From: Paenibacillus harenae | GTDB taxonomy: Bacteria > Bacillota > Bacilli > Paenibacillales > Paenibacillaceae | Direction: 5' to 3' | Assembly: GCF_030812415.1 (NCBI RefSeq) | Contig: NZ_JAUSST010000004.1 | Span: 558,001-622,000, forward strand | DNA length: 64,000 bases | Shown: one piece after another, positions 54,801-62,478 of the stretch | Position numbering within the stretch: the first letter of the stretch is position 1 | Layout of the letters: the number at the start of each line of letters is the position of its first letter | Translations under genes and position numbers: made by a program | Notes under the pieces: model-generated | What the model was told of the DNA's origin: nothing | Seen by the model: only the letters and a program-made list of their open reading frames with translations | Databases searched by the model: none

Positions 54801-55395
54801 CGCTCAAGGAGCGCCGGTTGACCAGTATCAAAGCGCGCAGGGGTATGTATCGGTCGATCTGGGAGACGTAACGTTCAGCACCGCAGGTACGAAGGCGTTC
54901 CGCTTCCAGTCTACGGGCAAGAACGCAAGCAGCGGCGCCTACACGTTAGCGACGGATTATATCGCCTTAACGAAGAAGCCGCTCACCTTCGAAAGCGAGA
55001 GCTTGGCTACGAACCTATCGGCAGGGGCAACGGTGACGACCGGATCCGATTCGGCTGCAAGCGGCGGCTCGTTGAGCTATAACGGCTTCGGCGGCGTAGG
55101 CCAGTGGGTTGAATATACGGTGCCTGTGCCGGCAGCGGGAACGTACGCGGTCAGCGCGAGAATCAAGAAGCATCCCGAGAGAGGCACGGCACAATTGTAT
55201 ATCGACGGGGCGGCCGTAGGCGTCCCGGTCGACCATTACGGAAGCCCGCAAGGCTACGATACAGTGGGGCTTGGCACGGTAACCTTCAGCACGTCAGGCA
55301 ACAAGACTTTCCGATTCCAGATCACCGGCAAAGACCCGGGCAGTATCTCCTATACGCTTGCTCACGATGCATTCATGCTTACGAAAATGAATTAA
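51862..55395 (+). CDS. Secreted clan GH-D-like glycosidase with three C-terminal binding modules
   Basis: 1177 residues from a GTG after AAAGGGG. A signal peptide (about 1-34) precedes a super-sandwich domain (40-290) as in GH36/GH27-type enzymes. A TIM barrel (about 295-600) follows, with DMVMVDDFWN (Asp343-Asp344), FGIWFSM, and HQMIDLTEFW (Asp423, probable nucleophile). A C-terminal sheet leads to three near-identical modules of about 135-145 residues (753-898, 904-1040, 1041-1177), each with a YADYTV/WVQYAL/WVEYTV strand, HPDRGIAQLYIDG or close variant, and FRFQ...GK; these look like family 6/35-type carbohydrate-binding modules. It probably trims terminal sugars from a polysaccharide at the cell surface. 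Substrate not determined. Confidence 0.8.
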   Translation: MLKNGIRSLFCLILAVVLSMSSIPFVPNGSVQTAEAAGSTITKSGNTWTLENDVLRVVLSFASGSAQMTSFYNKEAGKEYLTGSGSNYLFYYNYGGSDLYSNDGGWTLGADTISNISLFSTTWGKRLEIPITRTSPQNVTVTLRFEMYNDRAGLKYSNLIKNNSTSNKTITASDIIALNFPNDPHTLHYVPNMTWSSTTGALPMNAGKNAITRYNTGDGWTLQPEMNWKTQGAPDNFPFAGINAWSGISGVKVSTNPGSLQLVLFPNEQFEYISVNMTAFKGDSMDGRMAVEEHFRKRFKYHHTTSVFTTNDWEWLNNRNEAYYRNTVIPKATQAGMDMVMVDDFWNTTRDTTTAASSFTTNLAALTDTIVDAGMRFGIWFSMTGDNHNAGRDLADPANIEFKRSQVEDYMIPNYHLSHQMIDLTEFWPNTAATSTSHPSDSVYRKNVLVRDYNNDIVSRHPDFLTKLTSEVDIYPTQGDRNVGLLHIGDNGFVSSKGNVDKSMLIATNSFGYLPLNSVYYGGLTTGKVEDYYSYMPARVIKFAKDPGTWSAAGISTLKKFNDWRKNPRIKELTDGIIRPLYAGPNYDTSGPYAWMYAPDDMSKALVIATAGNEAAAPDEFTLDLRWLDDNKTYLVEDVTMNDSGAIHYKYKGRFTGAELKSPGLTVNFKENTSRGKAFWIQEDNGSDMQVLYADEYITSFTTSAGTSSLTINATGPVGKTGKAVVYDRTANKTIIADVAIGSGGSGSVTVESGFKHEAEGLPLTLSSGGTSSNGSDAAASGGSLSYANTNAVGGYADYTVNVPSSGTYNVKVRVKKHPDRGIAQLYIDGVAVGTPIDQYASTQGYVEVNLGDYAFTSAGDKNFRFQLTGKNPASSQYTIATDTIRLTYRSPDMQLPPQIYEPVKYEAESATTTVSSGGTNTDGTDTSASGGALNYANPVSVGGWVQYALNVPAAGTYNVKIQVKKHPDRGIAQLYIDGAAQGAPVDQYQSAQGYVSVDLGDVTFSTAGTKAFRFQSTGKNASSGAYTLATDYIALTKKPLTFESESLATNLSAGATVTTGSDSAASGGSLSYNGFGGVGQWVEYTVPVPAAGTYAVSARIKKHPERGTAQLYIDGAAVGVPVDHYGSPQGYDTVGLGTVTFSTSGNKTFRFQITGKDPGSISYTLAHDAFMLTKMN

Positions 55396-55414
55396 GCGGA
55401 AACCGGATCGAATG

Positions 55415-55455
55415 GACAGGGGAATAGGCGGGGAGGCGGATGCTTCCCTGTCTAT
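55415..55455 (+). terminator. Hairpin between glycosidase and kinase genes
   Basis: GACAGGGGAA pairs with TTCCCTGTC around a GC-rich loop, followed by TATTTCTATTTC. A modest T-run makes full termination uncertain. Confidence 0.5.
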
Positions 55456-55540
55456 TTCTATTTCGATGACTTTCACGAATAAATTTACGAAACAGCATTC
55501 GATCATGTACAATGGTTCGCAAGCGGGAGGTGTGCGGAAG

Positions 55541-57361
55541 TTGACGATTTCGTGGGTTAAGCGGGTTAAGGCAGCGGTATCGGACGTCTATTACGGACTT
55601 TCATTCAGGCAGCGGATCGGCATAGCGTTCCTGCTGTTAATTGCGCTTGCAATCGGAATCGTAGGAACGGCCTCCTACTTGATCGCATCGAAGGAGCTGC
55701 AGCGCAACGCCTTCGCTTCCAGCCGCGAATCGGTCAGCAAGACGACGCAGCTGCTCGATGACAAGCTGTACAGCGTATCCAAATCGGTTCGCTCCATTAT
55801 GCTGAGCGACTCGTTCAATCTGTTGATGCAAGACGTGCAGGGCAATCATATATCCAACTATTACGTTCATCTCTCCGAAATGCAATACCAATTCTCGCAG
55901 GCAATGTTCAATGAGCCGCTCATCGAGAGCATTCTAGTCGCGACGCCGATCGGCGATTTTTATCCTCTATCCCAACGGCGCTCTCCGAATCTATCCTTTT
56001 ATGAATCCAATTTGTATTATTTGGCCAAAGACAATAATGCGGGCCTATGGCTAAGAGGCCATACGGACTTGTTTTTCACGGGCGAGAGCCGCGTGCTTAG
56101 CTTCGTAACGAAAGGCACTCAAGATTATTTTTCCAATACAAACGTGTATTTCATCGTTAACATCAGCGAAAGCGGGCTGATCGGCATGATGAATAAAGGC
56201 TCCTCGCAAAAGGAAGGAAGCTATTTCATTGTGGATTCTACGGGCAACGAGGTTATGCGAACCTCGTGGTCCGCTCAGCATAATATGCGCAGGGACGAGC
56301 CGTTCCTTCGCAACGTAACGGTGGAGGGGCAGGGCTCGTTCTTCCATTCGTTCGGCGAGACGGAATATTTGGTCAATTATTCGCGCTCCTCGACGGTGAA
56401 CGATTGGCTGCTGTTCGGCATCCAGTCGAGGGACAAGCTGCTCGCGCAGATGAAGGACGTCCAGCAAGCGACGATTTATCTGATGCTCCTGTTCCTGCTG
56501 GCGGCATGGTTTGTATCGAGCAAGCTGACCGGCTTGCTGGTTCGACCGCTTTACAGGCTGCAGCGTCTTATGCGCGAGGTCGAGGACAACAGGCTGACCG
56601 TCAGATTCGAGAGCAAGTCGAGGGACGAGGTCGCGCAGGTAGGCTTTCAATTCAACCGAATGCTGGATGAAATCAACCGTCTGCTTCGAGACGTGCGGGC
56701 GAGCGAAGCAGGCAAGCGGGAAGCGGAGATGCGGGCGTTGACCGCCCAGATGGAGCCGCATTTTCTGTATAACACGCTGAATACGATTTACTGCAAATCG
56801 GAGATGGGGGAGAACGAGGAAGTCAACAAAATGATTATGGCCCTGTCGACGATGTTCCAGCTTGGCCTTAGCGGCGGCAAGGATTGGAATACGCTGGAGG
56901 ACGAGCTGACCCATGTGGAGCAATATTGCGCGATTCAAGGGATGTGCTACGAGGATCTATTCCGTTACGAAGTCCATGTCGCAGACCCGGAGCTGCTCGC
57001 CTACTATGTGCCGAAGATCATATTGCAGCCGATCGTGGAAAACAGCATCCAGCACGGCTTCCGCGACAGACGGGCCGGAGGCCGGATTCATCTGGACGTT
57101 TGCCAGGAAGGCGGCAAGCTGCTGCATATCGTCATCCGGGATAACGGATCGGGGACAGACCCGCAGCTCGTGGCCGAAAGCATGAAGACGCCTGGCGGAT
57201 CGCCGTCTGGCAAAGGGTTCGCGCTGTATAACATAACGAATCGTCTGAGTCTTTATTACGGGGACGAAGCACGGATGGAGCTTTGCAGTCCCGCAGCGGG
57301 CGGGACGAGGACGGACTTGTGGATTCCGATGAGAAGAGGAGAGATTCAGTGGCATGGCTAA
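55541..57361 (+). CDS. YesM-type sensor histidine kinase
   Basis: 606 residues from the TTG at 55541 (GGGAGG ten bases before); the upstream frame to 55412 crosses the hairpin and is not coding. Membrane helix 1 spans about 22-46, followed by a large extracytoplasmic sensor (about 50-300), membrane helix 2 (about 308-328), HAMP (about 330-385), the His_kinase domain with PHFLYNTLNTIY (His407), and HATPase with IVENSIQHGF and VIRDNGSG. It overlaps the next gene by eight bases. YesM kinases sense carbohydrates, often through a binding protein. Confidence 0.92.
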   Translation: MTISWVKRVKAAVSDVYYGLSFRQRIGIAFLLLIALAIGIVGTASYLIASKELQRNAFASSRESVSKTTQLLDDKLYSVSKSVRSIMLSDSFNLLMQDVQGNHISNYYVHLSEMQYQFSQAMFNEPLIESILVATPIGDFYPLSQRRSPNLSFYESNLYYLAKDNNAGLWLRGHTDLFFTGESRVLSFVTKGTQDYFSNTNVYFIVNISESGLIGMMNKGSSQKEGSYFIVDSTGNEVMRTSWSAQHNMRRDEPFLRNVTVEGQGSFFHSFGETEYLVNYSRSSTVNDWLLFGIQSRDKLLAQMKDVQQATIYLMLLFLLAAWFVSSKLTGLLVRPLYRLQRLMREVEDNRLTVRFESKSRDEVAQVGFQFNRMLDEINRLLRDVRASEAGKREAEMRALTAQMEPHFLYNTLNTIYCKSEMGENEEVNKMIMALSTMFQLGLSGGKDWNTLEDELTHVEQYCAIQGMCYEDLFRYEVHVADPELLAYYVPKIILQPIVENSIQHGFRDRRAGGRIHLDVCQEGGKLLHIVIRDNGSGTDPQLVAESMKTPGGSPSGKGFALYNITNRLSLYYGDEARMELCSPAAGGTRTDLWIPMRRGEIQWHG

Positions 57362-59024
57362 CGAAACCGGAAACGAGATTAAACTCGTCGTCATCGACGA
57401 TATTCGCAGCGTAGTCGAGATGGTGTCGCGCAAGCCTCCTTGGCAGGAGCATGGCATTGGGGTCGCTGGAACGGCGCTCGACGGGGAAGAAGGGATCAGG
57501 CTGATCGAGGAGACGAAGCCCGACATCGTGCTGACCGACATCCGCATGCCGAAGATGGACGGCCTTGCCATGACGAAGGCCATTTTGTCCGTAGCTCCCG
57601 CCACCAAAGTCGTCATCCTGAGCGCATACACCGATTTCGCCTACGCACAGCAGGCGATCCGGCTGGGCGCATTCGATTTTTTGAAGAAGCCGTTCTCCAT
57701 CGATGAAATCGTGAAGACGGTATTGAATGCGAAGAAAGCTTTGCTGGACGAGCGGGAGGAAAACGAGCGGCGCCGGGAAATGGAGCGGGAGCGCCGATTG
57801 GGCTTGCCGATGCTGCAGCAGGAGCATCTATCGCTGTTGATCCACCATCCGTTCGGCGCCGAGAAGGCGGCCCAGCAGTGGAAACAGCTCGGCATCGGGC
57901 TGGAGACCGCTCATTTCAACGTGTTCGTCGTGGAATTCGATCATTTTATGGAGAAGTATAAGGCAAGGCCCGCGCGCGAGATCGAGCTTATGCGCTTCAG
58001 CTTGAAGAACGTGTTGGAGGAGACGGTATCGCAGCGAACGAAAGGCGTCGTCTTCCGGGAAGCGTCGAACCGGTTCGTCTGCATCATGAACTGCAGCGAC
58101 ATTAAGGAAGCGGAGAGCATTTCGGAGGCTTGCAGACGGAATACGCAGCAGTATACCCATTCAACGGTTTCCATCGGGGTCGGGCTGTGCGTCGGGTCGA
58201 TTCAAGAGCTGCCGGATGCGTACCAGCAGGCTGTCAGCGCTTTGTCCTATCATTTCTATACCGACGGCAACGGGGTGACAAGTTACACGGTCGTTAAGGG
58301 CGAAGGCGAAGCGCTCAGCCTGCTTCCGAACTATTCGCTTGCGGCGGAACAGGAATTCCTGTTCGCGCTGAAGTCCGGCAACAGCGGCAAATGCCGGCTT
58401 TTATTGGAGCGGATCTTCAACGATATGCTTCAGAGCGAGCCGCTGCCGGCTCCCCAGCATGTGGAAAGCCTGTGCTTCGAGCTGTCCGCGAAGATTTGCC
58501 GAACGATGCAGGAGCTGTTCCCGCAAGCAAGGGTGCATGAACTGGAGAAGCGGTGGCTGGCCGGGACGGCCGGGACTAGCTCGACCTTCATGGAGATGAG
58601 GGAGATGGTTCAAGGGTTATGCGAGGAGGCATGCGGCTGGACGCGGCAAGAGCGTTTAGACGAATCTAGCAAGCTGATTTACGAGGCAAAGGACTATATT
58701 TGCGATAACCTGCATGTGGATTTGTCGCTGGAGCATTGCGCCAAGCGGTTCAACATCAGCCAAGGCTACTTCTCGAACCTGTTCAAGAAGGTGCTGGGCA
58801 TCTCCTACCAGCAATTCGTCATTCACCAGCGGATGGAACGGGCAAAGGATTTGCTCATTGGCGGCTATCAGGTGCAGGAGATCGCCTTGCTTATCGGTTA
58901 CGAGCACAGGCGTTACTTCAGCGACGCGTTCAAGAAGCATACGAACATGACGCCTTCCGAATTCAAAATATACAGTACGGGCATCGCCGACGCGCCGCTT
59001 GAACTCGAGCAGGGCAAAGGGTAG
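57354..59024 (+). CDS. YesN-type AraC response regulator
   Basis: 556 residues starting inside the kinase gene. The receiver has Asp15-Asp16, phospho-acceptor Asp62 (DIVLTDIRMPKMDG) and Lys in FLKKPFS; a coiled linker of charged residues (NAKKALLDEREENERRREME) follows, then a GGDEF-like degenerate middle region and an AraC DNA-binding domain in the last 100 residues (LEHCAKRFNISQGYFSNLFK, VQEIALLIGYEHRRYFSDAF). It likely activates the transporter genes that follow and perhaps the upstream glycosidase. Confidence 0.92.
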   Translation: MANETGNEIKLVVIDDIRSVVEMVSRKPPWQEHGIGVAGTALDGEEGIRLIEETKPDIVLTDIRMPKMDGLAMTKAILSVAPATKVVILSAYTDFAYAQQAIRLGAFDFLKKPFSIDEIVKTVLNAKKALLDEREENERRREMERERRLGLPMLQQEHLSLLIHHPFGAEKAAQQWKQLGIGLETAHFNVFVVEFDHFMEKYKARPAREIELMRFSLKNVLEETVSQRTKGVVFREASNRFVCIMNCSDIKEAESISEACRRNTQQYTHSTVSIGVGLCVGSIQELPDAYQQAVSALSYHFYTDGNGVTSYTVVKGEGEALSLLPNYSLAAEQEFLFALKSGNSGKCRLLLERIFNDMLQSEPLPAPQHVESLCFELSAKICRTMQELFPQARVHELEKRWLAGTAGTSSTFMEMREMVQGLCEEACGWTRQERLDESSKLIYEAKDYICDNLHVDLSLEHCAKRFNISQGYFSNLFKKVLGISYQQFVIHQRMERAKDLLIGGYQVQEIALLIGYEHRRYFSDAFKKHTNMTPSEFKIYSTGIADAPLELEQGKG

Positions 59025-59048
59025 CGGCGGGGAGGAAAGACCGCAATG

Positions 59049-59087
59049 CAGCTTCTTCCGGCTACGGCCGGAATGGAGCTGTTTTTT
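59049..59087 (+). terminator. Terminator after the YesM/YesN operon
   Basis: CAGCTTCTTCCGGC pairs with GCCGGAATGGAGCTG (small internal mismatch) and is followed by six T residues. Confidence 0.85.
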
Positions 59088-59251
59088 GCAAAAAGTGACT
59101 GGAGCCTCGTGTAAGGATGCAAAGAGATGAAGATTTCTGCCCTTCATGTGCGGTTTACCGCATTATGCCGCCGGACCTGCGCTTCTATAATAAGAAGTGT
59201 CCAACATCTAACCGGGTAACTGGCAGAACCAAAAAGGGAGGCAAAACAAGC

Positions 59252-60631
59252 ATGAAAAAGAGATGGCTAACGATGACGTTGGCGGCTGTCGTCATGGCGG
59301 GCAGCCTGGCAGCCTGCAGCGGCAAAAAAACGGAAGAGAACGGCGGAGCCGAAAGCGGCGGAAGCGACTCGGGCGAAAAAACGGTAATCAGCTACTGGAC
59401 GGGCGACCGCCATGATTCGGAATTTATTAAGGAAGTCGTCGATGAGTACAATGCGACGAACAAAGATAATATCGAGGTTGACCTGGTCATAAAAGGGGAT
59501 GATTTCGACCAGGCGCTCGATATGTCGTTCCAGACGTCGGAGCCGCCGGATGTCATCCGCGTGAAGGAAAATACGATTCAAACGTTTTATAAGAAAGGTT
59601 ACCTGGCGCCGATCGACGAGTTTCTGAAGGAAGAGCACAAGGCGGCTTTTCCGGAAATGCCGGATCTGAACAGCTTCGAAGGCAAACGCTACAGCCTTCC
59701 GAACTACGGAACGACGATGCGTCTCATCTACAATAAGGAGCTGTTCGCGAAGGCGGGCGTCACGGCGCCGCCGACGACGTTAGCCGAGCTGGTCGACGTT
59801 GCCAAGAAGCTGACGGCGGCAGGCAAGGAGAGCGGCGCGTACGGATTCGCGCAAAACTTCAAAAATCCGGGCAGCGCGTTCGGCCGTTCGTCGCGCGTGA
59901 TCGCAGAGGTAAGCGGCTTCGGCGGCTTCGGCTACGATTTCAAAACGGCGCAATACGACTTCAGCCACTTCAAGCCGATTATCGAGGCGTTCAAGCAGAT
60001 CAAAGATGACGGCAGCATGCTGCCGGGCGTCGAATCGCTCGACATCGATCCGCTTCGCGCGCAGTTCGCGGAAGGCAAGATCGGCATGTACCTGAGCTTC
60101 TCCGCGGAAGCGGGCGTCTACACGTCGCAATTCCCGGCGAAGATCGAGTGGGCCGCGGCGCCTGCTCCGTCGATCGACGGCAGCTTTAACGGGGCGTCGG
60201 GCTTCTTGGGCGGACAATGGCTGGCCTTGAGCTCAAAGACGACGAAGAAGGAAGCCGCTTGGAAGTTCATGTCTTACATGTACTCGGAATCGTTGTTGCA
60301 GCAGTATCAGGAGAAGGGCTTCGGCATTTCCATGGTGCCTTCGGTCAGCGAAGTTGCGGCAACGCCACAGGTGAAGGGCATCGAGGGATTCCTCCCGAAC
60401 CCATACGACGGCGTGTGGCCGGTCTATCCTGTGGTAGCTGTGCAAGGCACGAAGTCTGATGACGCCTTCTTCAAATACATGGTCAGCGGCGGAGATCTCG
60501 ACGCGATTATTAAAGACTTGAACGAGCGTTATAATGCGGCGCTGGCTCAAGCGGTGAAGAACGGCGAAGTGAAAGCCGAGCCTGATCCAAACTTCGATCC
60601 GAAGGCGCTGGCAGGCAAATTCGCCAAATAA
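59252..60631 (+). CDS. Sugar-binding lipoprotein, third cassette
   Basis: 459 residues from the ATG at 59252 (GGGAGG nine bases before); the frame upstream to 59117 has no signal. The lipobox is LAAC, then an acidic Gly/Ser linker, then an MalE/UgpB-like fold (ISYWTGDRHDSEF, SEPPDVIRVKENTI, SLPNYGTTMRLIYNKELF). It differs from the two LplA-type proteins in this window and belongs with the MsmE/UgpB group. Confidence 0.92.
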   Translation: MKKRWLTMTLAAVVMAGSLAACSGKKTEENGGAESGGSDSGEKTVISYWTGDRHDSEFIKEVVDEYNATNKDNIEVDLVIKGDDFDQALDMSFQTSEPPDVIRVKENTIQTFYKKGYLAPIDEFLKEEHKAAFPEMPDLNSFEGKRYSLPNYGTTMRLIYNKELFAKAGVTAPPTTLAELVDVAKKLTAAGKESGAYGFAQNFKNPGSAFGRSSRVIAEVSGFGGFGYDFKTAQYDFSHFKPIIEAFKQIKDDGSMLPGVESLDIDPLRAQFAEGKIGMYLSFSAEAGVYTSQFPAKIEWAAAPAPSIDGSFNGASGFLGGQWLALSSKTTKKEAAWKFMSYMYSESLLQQYQEKGFGISMVPSVSEVAATPQVKGIEGFLPNPYDGVWPVYPVVAVQGTKSDDAFFKYMVSGGDLDAIIKDLNERYNAALAQAVKNGEVKAEPDPNFDPKALAGKFAK

Positions 60632-60645
60632 AGACGGAGACTGGC

Positions 60646-60678
60646 AAAGGGACGGGAGCGTGTCTTCCCGTCCTTTTC
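60646..60678 (+). terminator. Intercistronic hairpin
   Basis: AAAGGGACGGGA pairs with TCCCGTCCTTTT (single bulge). It lies between the binding-protein and permease genes, where partial termination commonly gives excess binding protein. Confidence 0.7.
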
Positions 60679-60707
60679 TATACCCCGATTAAGGAGTGGA
60701 ACCGGAT

Positions 60708-61610
60708 ATGAATAAAGCCAAGAATGTTGTGTTCTCTTACAGTTTCCTGTTGCCGAGCTCTATTCTGACCGTCGTCCTCGGCATCTATCCGATCGTCTGG
60801 GCGATGAGGTATATGTTCTTTGACTACAAGGGCTATGGCGAAGAACGGTTCATCGGCTTGGATAACTTCGCCAGAATATGGACCGATCACGAATATTGGG
60901 ACTCCGTCCTGAACACGTTCATCTATGCCGGAGGCAAGCTGGCTCTTTCGCTGCCGCTCGCGCTGCTGCTGGCCGTTATTTTGAATCGCGGGCTCAGAGG
61001 GCGCGGCGTAATAAGGGCGCTGCTGTTCATGCCGACGATTATAAGCACGGCCGTCATGGCTGTCGTATTTTTCGCGATATTCAATTCTTACAACGGCATT
61101 CTGAATCAGTTTCTAATGAAATACAACTTGATCGGTTCGCCGGTCGATTGGCTGGGCGTCGATCACGCGATGCTTAGCGTCATCCTGGTCGCGGTATGGG
61201 GAGCGCTCGGCAACTACATGCTGCTCTTTCTGGCGGGACTTCAAAACATTCCGCAGGACGTATACGAGAGCTCGTCGTTGGACGGGGCGGGCAGGTGGCA
61301 GCAGTTCAGGTATATTACGATTCCGATGCTCGGACCCGTCATGCAGATGATTGTCATGCTGGCGATCATCAACGCGCTTAAGGGTTATGAGAGCATTATG
61401 GTTATGACGGACGGCGGTCCGATCGGCAAGACGAACGTCATGTTCTTGTATGTGTTTAAGCTGTTTTTCCCTACGGCCAGCGGCTCTGCAGCCACCCAGG
61501 TCCAGGAGATGGGCTACGGCAGCGCGGTAGCGTTCGTGACGGCGCTTATCGTAGGGGCCATTACGATCGTCTATTTCTACGGTTCGCGGCGCATGAGCCG
61601 GAACGACTAA
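60708..61610 (+). CDS. MsmF/UgpA-type sugar ABC permease
   Basis: 300 residues from the ATG at 60708, eleven bases after AAGGAG (a GTG at 60696 touches that site). It has six helices, FLLPSSILTVVLGIYPIVWA at the start, and the EAA loop DVYESSSLDGAGRWQQFRYI. It is the first permease of the third importer. Confidence 0.92.
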   Translation: MNKAKNVVFSYSFLLPSSILTVVLGIYPIVWAMRYMFFDYKGYGEERFIGLDNFARIWTDHEYWDSVLNTFIYAGGKLALSLPLALLLAVILNRGLRGRGVIRALLFMPTIISTAVMAVVFFAIFNSYNGILNQFLMKYNLIGSPVDWLGVDHAMLSVILVAVWGALGNYMLLFLAGLQNIPQDVYESSSLDGAGRWQQFRYITIPMLGPVMQMIVMLAIINALKGYESIMVMTDGGPIGKTNVMFLYVFKLFFPTASGSAATQVQEMGYGSAVAFVTALIVGAITIVYFYGSRRMSRND

Positions 61611-61623
61611 GGAGGAGGGCATC

Positions 61624-62451
61624 ATGAGATACGGATGGAGATGGATCACTTGGGCTTTTCTGCTGGTCGTGCTTTTCCTTACTCTGTTCCCGATCGTCAT
61701 TACGCTGCTTGGCTCGCTCAAGACGAATGCCGAGCTGACGGCCGGCGCGACGCTGCTGCCCTTGAGCTGGCAGTTCGGCAATTACAAGGAAGCTTGGAGC
61801 ACGGCCGGGTTCGGGACGTATTCATTCAATAGTCTGTTCGTCGCGGCGATGGCGACGGCGGGTACGCTGATCGTTGCGTCAATGGCTGCTTACGTCGTTA
61901 ACCGTATGAGCTTTTTCGGCAAAAAAATATATATCGGCATTCAAGCCTTCACGATGTTCGTATCGATCGGCGCGGTCGTTCTTCGTCCGCAATTCGAGCT
62001 GATGATCGATCTGAAGCTTCATAACACGTTGTGGGGGGTGATTCTTATTCTGATCAGCGCGCACGCCTCGGCCTTTTTTATTTTGCTGAGCTTCATGAGC
62101 GGCATCCCGCGCGAGCTTGACGAGGCTGCACGAATCGACGGCTGCTCGCCGGCTTCGGTCTATGCGCGTATCGTTCTTCCGCTTCTGGCGCCCGGCCTCG
62201 GCGTTGCCGGCCTTTTCGCATTCCGCGGGGCATGGAACGAATATTTGCTGCCTTTCGTCTTCACGCTGAGCAAGCCCGAGCTGCAGACGCTTACCGTCGG
62301 ACTGGCGAACCTGAAATACGGCGTATCGGCGGCTGCGCAAACGCATTACATGATGGCCGGGGCATGCTTGTCCATCGTGCCGATCCTCGTCGTATATGTA
62401 TTCGCTAACAAATCGTTTATGCAGATGACCGCAGGGTCTTTGAAAGGGTAA
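61624..62451 (+). CDS. MsmG/UgpE-type sugar ABC permease
   Basis: 275 residues; the start has AAGGAGGG. It has six helices, the EAA loop ELDEAARIDGCSPASVYARI and an ending FMQMTAGSLKG that is typical of this group. It lies 13 bases after the first permease and 27 bases before the glycosidase gene, in one operon. Confidence 0.92.
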   Translation: MRYGWRWITWAFLLVVLFLTLFPIVITLLGSLKTNAELTAGATLLPLSWQFGNYKEAWSTAGFGTYSFNSLFVAAMATAGTLIVASMAAYVVNRMSFFGKKIYIGIQAFTMFVSIGAVVLRPQFELMIDLKLHNTLWGVILILISAHASAFFILLSFMSGIPRELDEAARIDGCSPASVYARIVLPLLAPGLGVAGLFAFRGAWNEYLLPFVFTLSKPELQTLTVGLANLKYGVSAAAQTHYMMAGACLSIVPILVVYVFANKSFMQMTAGSLKG

Positions 62452-62478
62452 AAGAAAGAGTAGAGGAGGAAACGGGCA

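Noticed and set aside
53344..54831. 495-residue minus-strand frame opposite the glycosidase
   Set aside because: It has no ribosome site or domain and mirrors the repeated binding-module DNA; codon structure supports the plus strand.
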